A stretch of 64,000 nucleotides of DNA from Arthrobacter sp. Y-9 (lineage in GTDB: Bacteria > Actinomycetota > Actinomycetes > Actinomycetales > Micrococcaceae): positions 1,364,001 through 1,428,000 of the forward strand of contig NZ_CP121463.1 of NCBI RefSeq assembly GCF_029690065.1. Reading direction: 5' to 3'. Positions 63,077 through 64,000 of this stretch are shown piece after piece. Made by a program: the position numbers and the translations under genes. Below the pieces are notes generated by a model. It searched no databases. It worked only from the letters and a program-made list of their open reading frames with translations, and had not been told where the DNA came from. Position 1 is the stretch's first letter. Every line of letters starts with the position of its first letter.

Positions 63077-64000
63077 GAGTCTCCTTCGGCGACGGTTTCT
63101 TCGGATGCTGCGACGACGGCGGCCGGCCCGCGGTACCGGGCGGCCTGGATGATGACGCTGAGGACCAGGAGGTCGTAGCAGACCCAGGCCGTGTTCACGA
63201 GCGTACCCGTCCCGTCCGCCGTCCCCGCGATGACGCGGACGACGCCGATCACGAGGGCCAGGACGAGCACCGCGATCGCGGTGAGCTGCGGCCAGATCTC
63301 CCGCCACGGGATGCCCCGGGCGTCCCGGCCGTCCTTCTTGGTCACGGCGAAACTCAGCGGGCGGCCGAAGGCGACGTTCGCCACCGCGGTCCAGCAGGCG
63401 CGGATCCAGACGGGGAAGAGGGCCAGGGAATACTGCTGGCCGCGCCAGGTCTTCATACCGCGGGCCACCACGACGAACAGCAACTGGTTGACGATGAACG
63501 CAGGGAGGAACCGGGCGAAGAAGTCACCGCTCCAGGCCGTCACCGGGAGGACGCCGAACACCAGATAGATGACCGGGGCCGCGAGGTAGGCCAGCGCGGC
63601 GAAGCCGGAGAGATAGCTCCACATCGTGGCGAAGTACATGAGCCGCTGCCCGCCGGACAGGCCGCGCTTGACCAGCGGATTGTCTTTGAGCATGACCTGG
63701 AGGGTGCCCTGCGCCCAGCGGAGCCGCTGCGTCAGCATCGTGCGCAGATCCTCGGGCGCCAGGCCCCGGGCGAGGATCTCGTGGTGGTACACGCTCCGCC
63801 AGCCCTGGGAATGCAGCTGCATCGCGGTCGCCATGTCCTCGGTGACCGAGATGGTCGCCATCGGCAGGATCGGCTGAGCCTCGGAACCGCGGTCGATCCG
63901 CAGCGCCTCCAGCAGGCGCTGCACGGCCTCGACCGCTCCCAGCGGAGACAGCTCGGCGGCGGCCAGGCGGTCGAGGCGGGTCTCGTCGACCACCAGCAGA
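63073..64000 (-). CDS. Cellulose-synthase-like family 2 glycosyltransferase (N-terminal part outside window)
   Basis: Only the C-terminal ~308 residues are in the window; the frame is open at base 64000. The segment contains TISVTEDMATAMQLH (the TED acceptor-site motif) and QRLRWAQGTLQ (the QxxRW motif) of processive GT2 enzymes. Several transmembrane helices follow (YLSGFAALAYLAAPVIYLVF and others). The enzyme likely makes a beta-linked polysaccharide and extrudes it. It is coupled to STAS and HATPase genes. The truncation is due to the window edge. Confidence 0.9.
   Translation of the reverse strand, partial: LLVVDETRLDRLAAAELSPLGAVEAVQRLLEALRIDRGSEAQPILPMATISVTEDMATAMQLHSQGWRSVYHHEILARGLAPEDLRTMLTQRLRWAQGTLQVMLKDNPLVKRGLSGGQRLMYFATMWSYLSGFAALAYLAAPVIYLVFGVLPVTAWSGDFFARFLPAFIVNQLLFVVVARGMKTWRGQQYSLALFPVWIRACWTAVANVAFGRPLSFAVTKKDGRDARGIPWREIWPQLTAIAVLVLALVIGVVRVIAGTADGTGTLVNTAWVCYDLLVLSVIIQAARYRGPAAVVAASEETVAEGDS

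Overview
The window comes from the chromosome of a high-GC actinobacterium. Gene order and protein sequence point to Micrococcaceae, close to Arthrobacter. Evidence: the recN-pyrG-NUDIX-xerD and parA-scpA-scpB-rluB-tyrA-cmk-plsC-der blocks, many GTG/TTG starts, pervasive 4-nt ATGA/GTGA stop-start overlaps, several probable leaderless promoters (a TAnnnT box 6-7 nt before the start codon), and a PKD/DUF6318 lipoprotein pair. Both ends are cut genes: recN on the left and a cellulose-synthase-like glycosyltransferase on the right.

Layout. 1-6.8 kb holds core genes (recN, pyrG, an acyltransferase, an ADP-ribose-type NUDIX hydrolase, xerD). 6.8-34.2 kb is an accessory block placed between xerD and parA, which are normally close together. 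It holds a quinone-oxidoreductase-like gene; a SipW-type signal peptidase fused to a LamG domain beside its likely TasA-like substrate; a coupled three-gene amino-acid module (SbnA-like synthase, FAD/NAD enzyme, Y4yA/SbnH-like PLP decarboxylase); an ArsR/MFS export pair; a complete azole-forming RiPP (TOMM/LAP) operon with its precursor gene; the 2-methylcitrate operon gntR-prpD-prpB-prpC; and a dicarboxylate two-component system with dctA.

34.2-43.9 kb returns to core genes: chromosome segregation (parA, scpA, scpB), then rluB, tyrA, cmk, plsC and der. These are interrupted between scpB and rluB by an AbiEi/DUF559-like gene bracketed by two inverted copies of a 65-bp palindrome. 43.9-50.4 kb is repeat-rich and accessory: a 19-bp-period degenerate array, the PKD/DUF6318 pair, a TetR/YhgE-type permease pair, tRNA-Pro(GGG), and a lower-GC GIY-YIG-DUF2075 plus MazG pair.

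50.5-55 kb is an Lrp-type regulator with a branched-chain/pyruvate dehydrogenase operon (E1 alpha, E1 beta, E2). 55-62.3 kb is cobalamin-dependent metH, converging on a single-polypeptide ECF transporter (T, A, A and S domains in one chain) coupled to a DUF4430-type lipoprotein. Together these suggest vitamin B12 uptake feeding methionine synthesis. 62.3-64 kb is a glycosyltransferase-STAS-HATPase operon that appears to join polysaccharide synthesis to partner-switching control.

The strongest candidate for an undescribed system is the RiPP operon at 17905-23796. All its genes are tightly spaced or overlapping, a good promoter lies upstream, the precursor carries one Cys inside a Ser run, the YcaO protein ends in the PxPxP signature of azoline-forming enzymes, and the last gene encodes an unrecognised Cys-pair protein.
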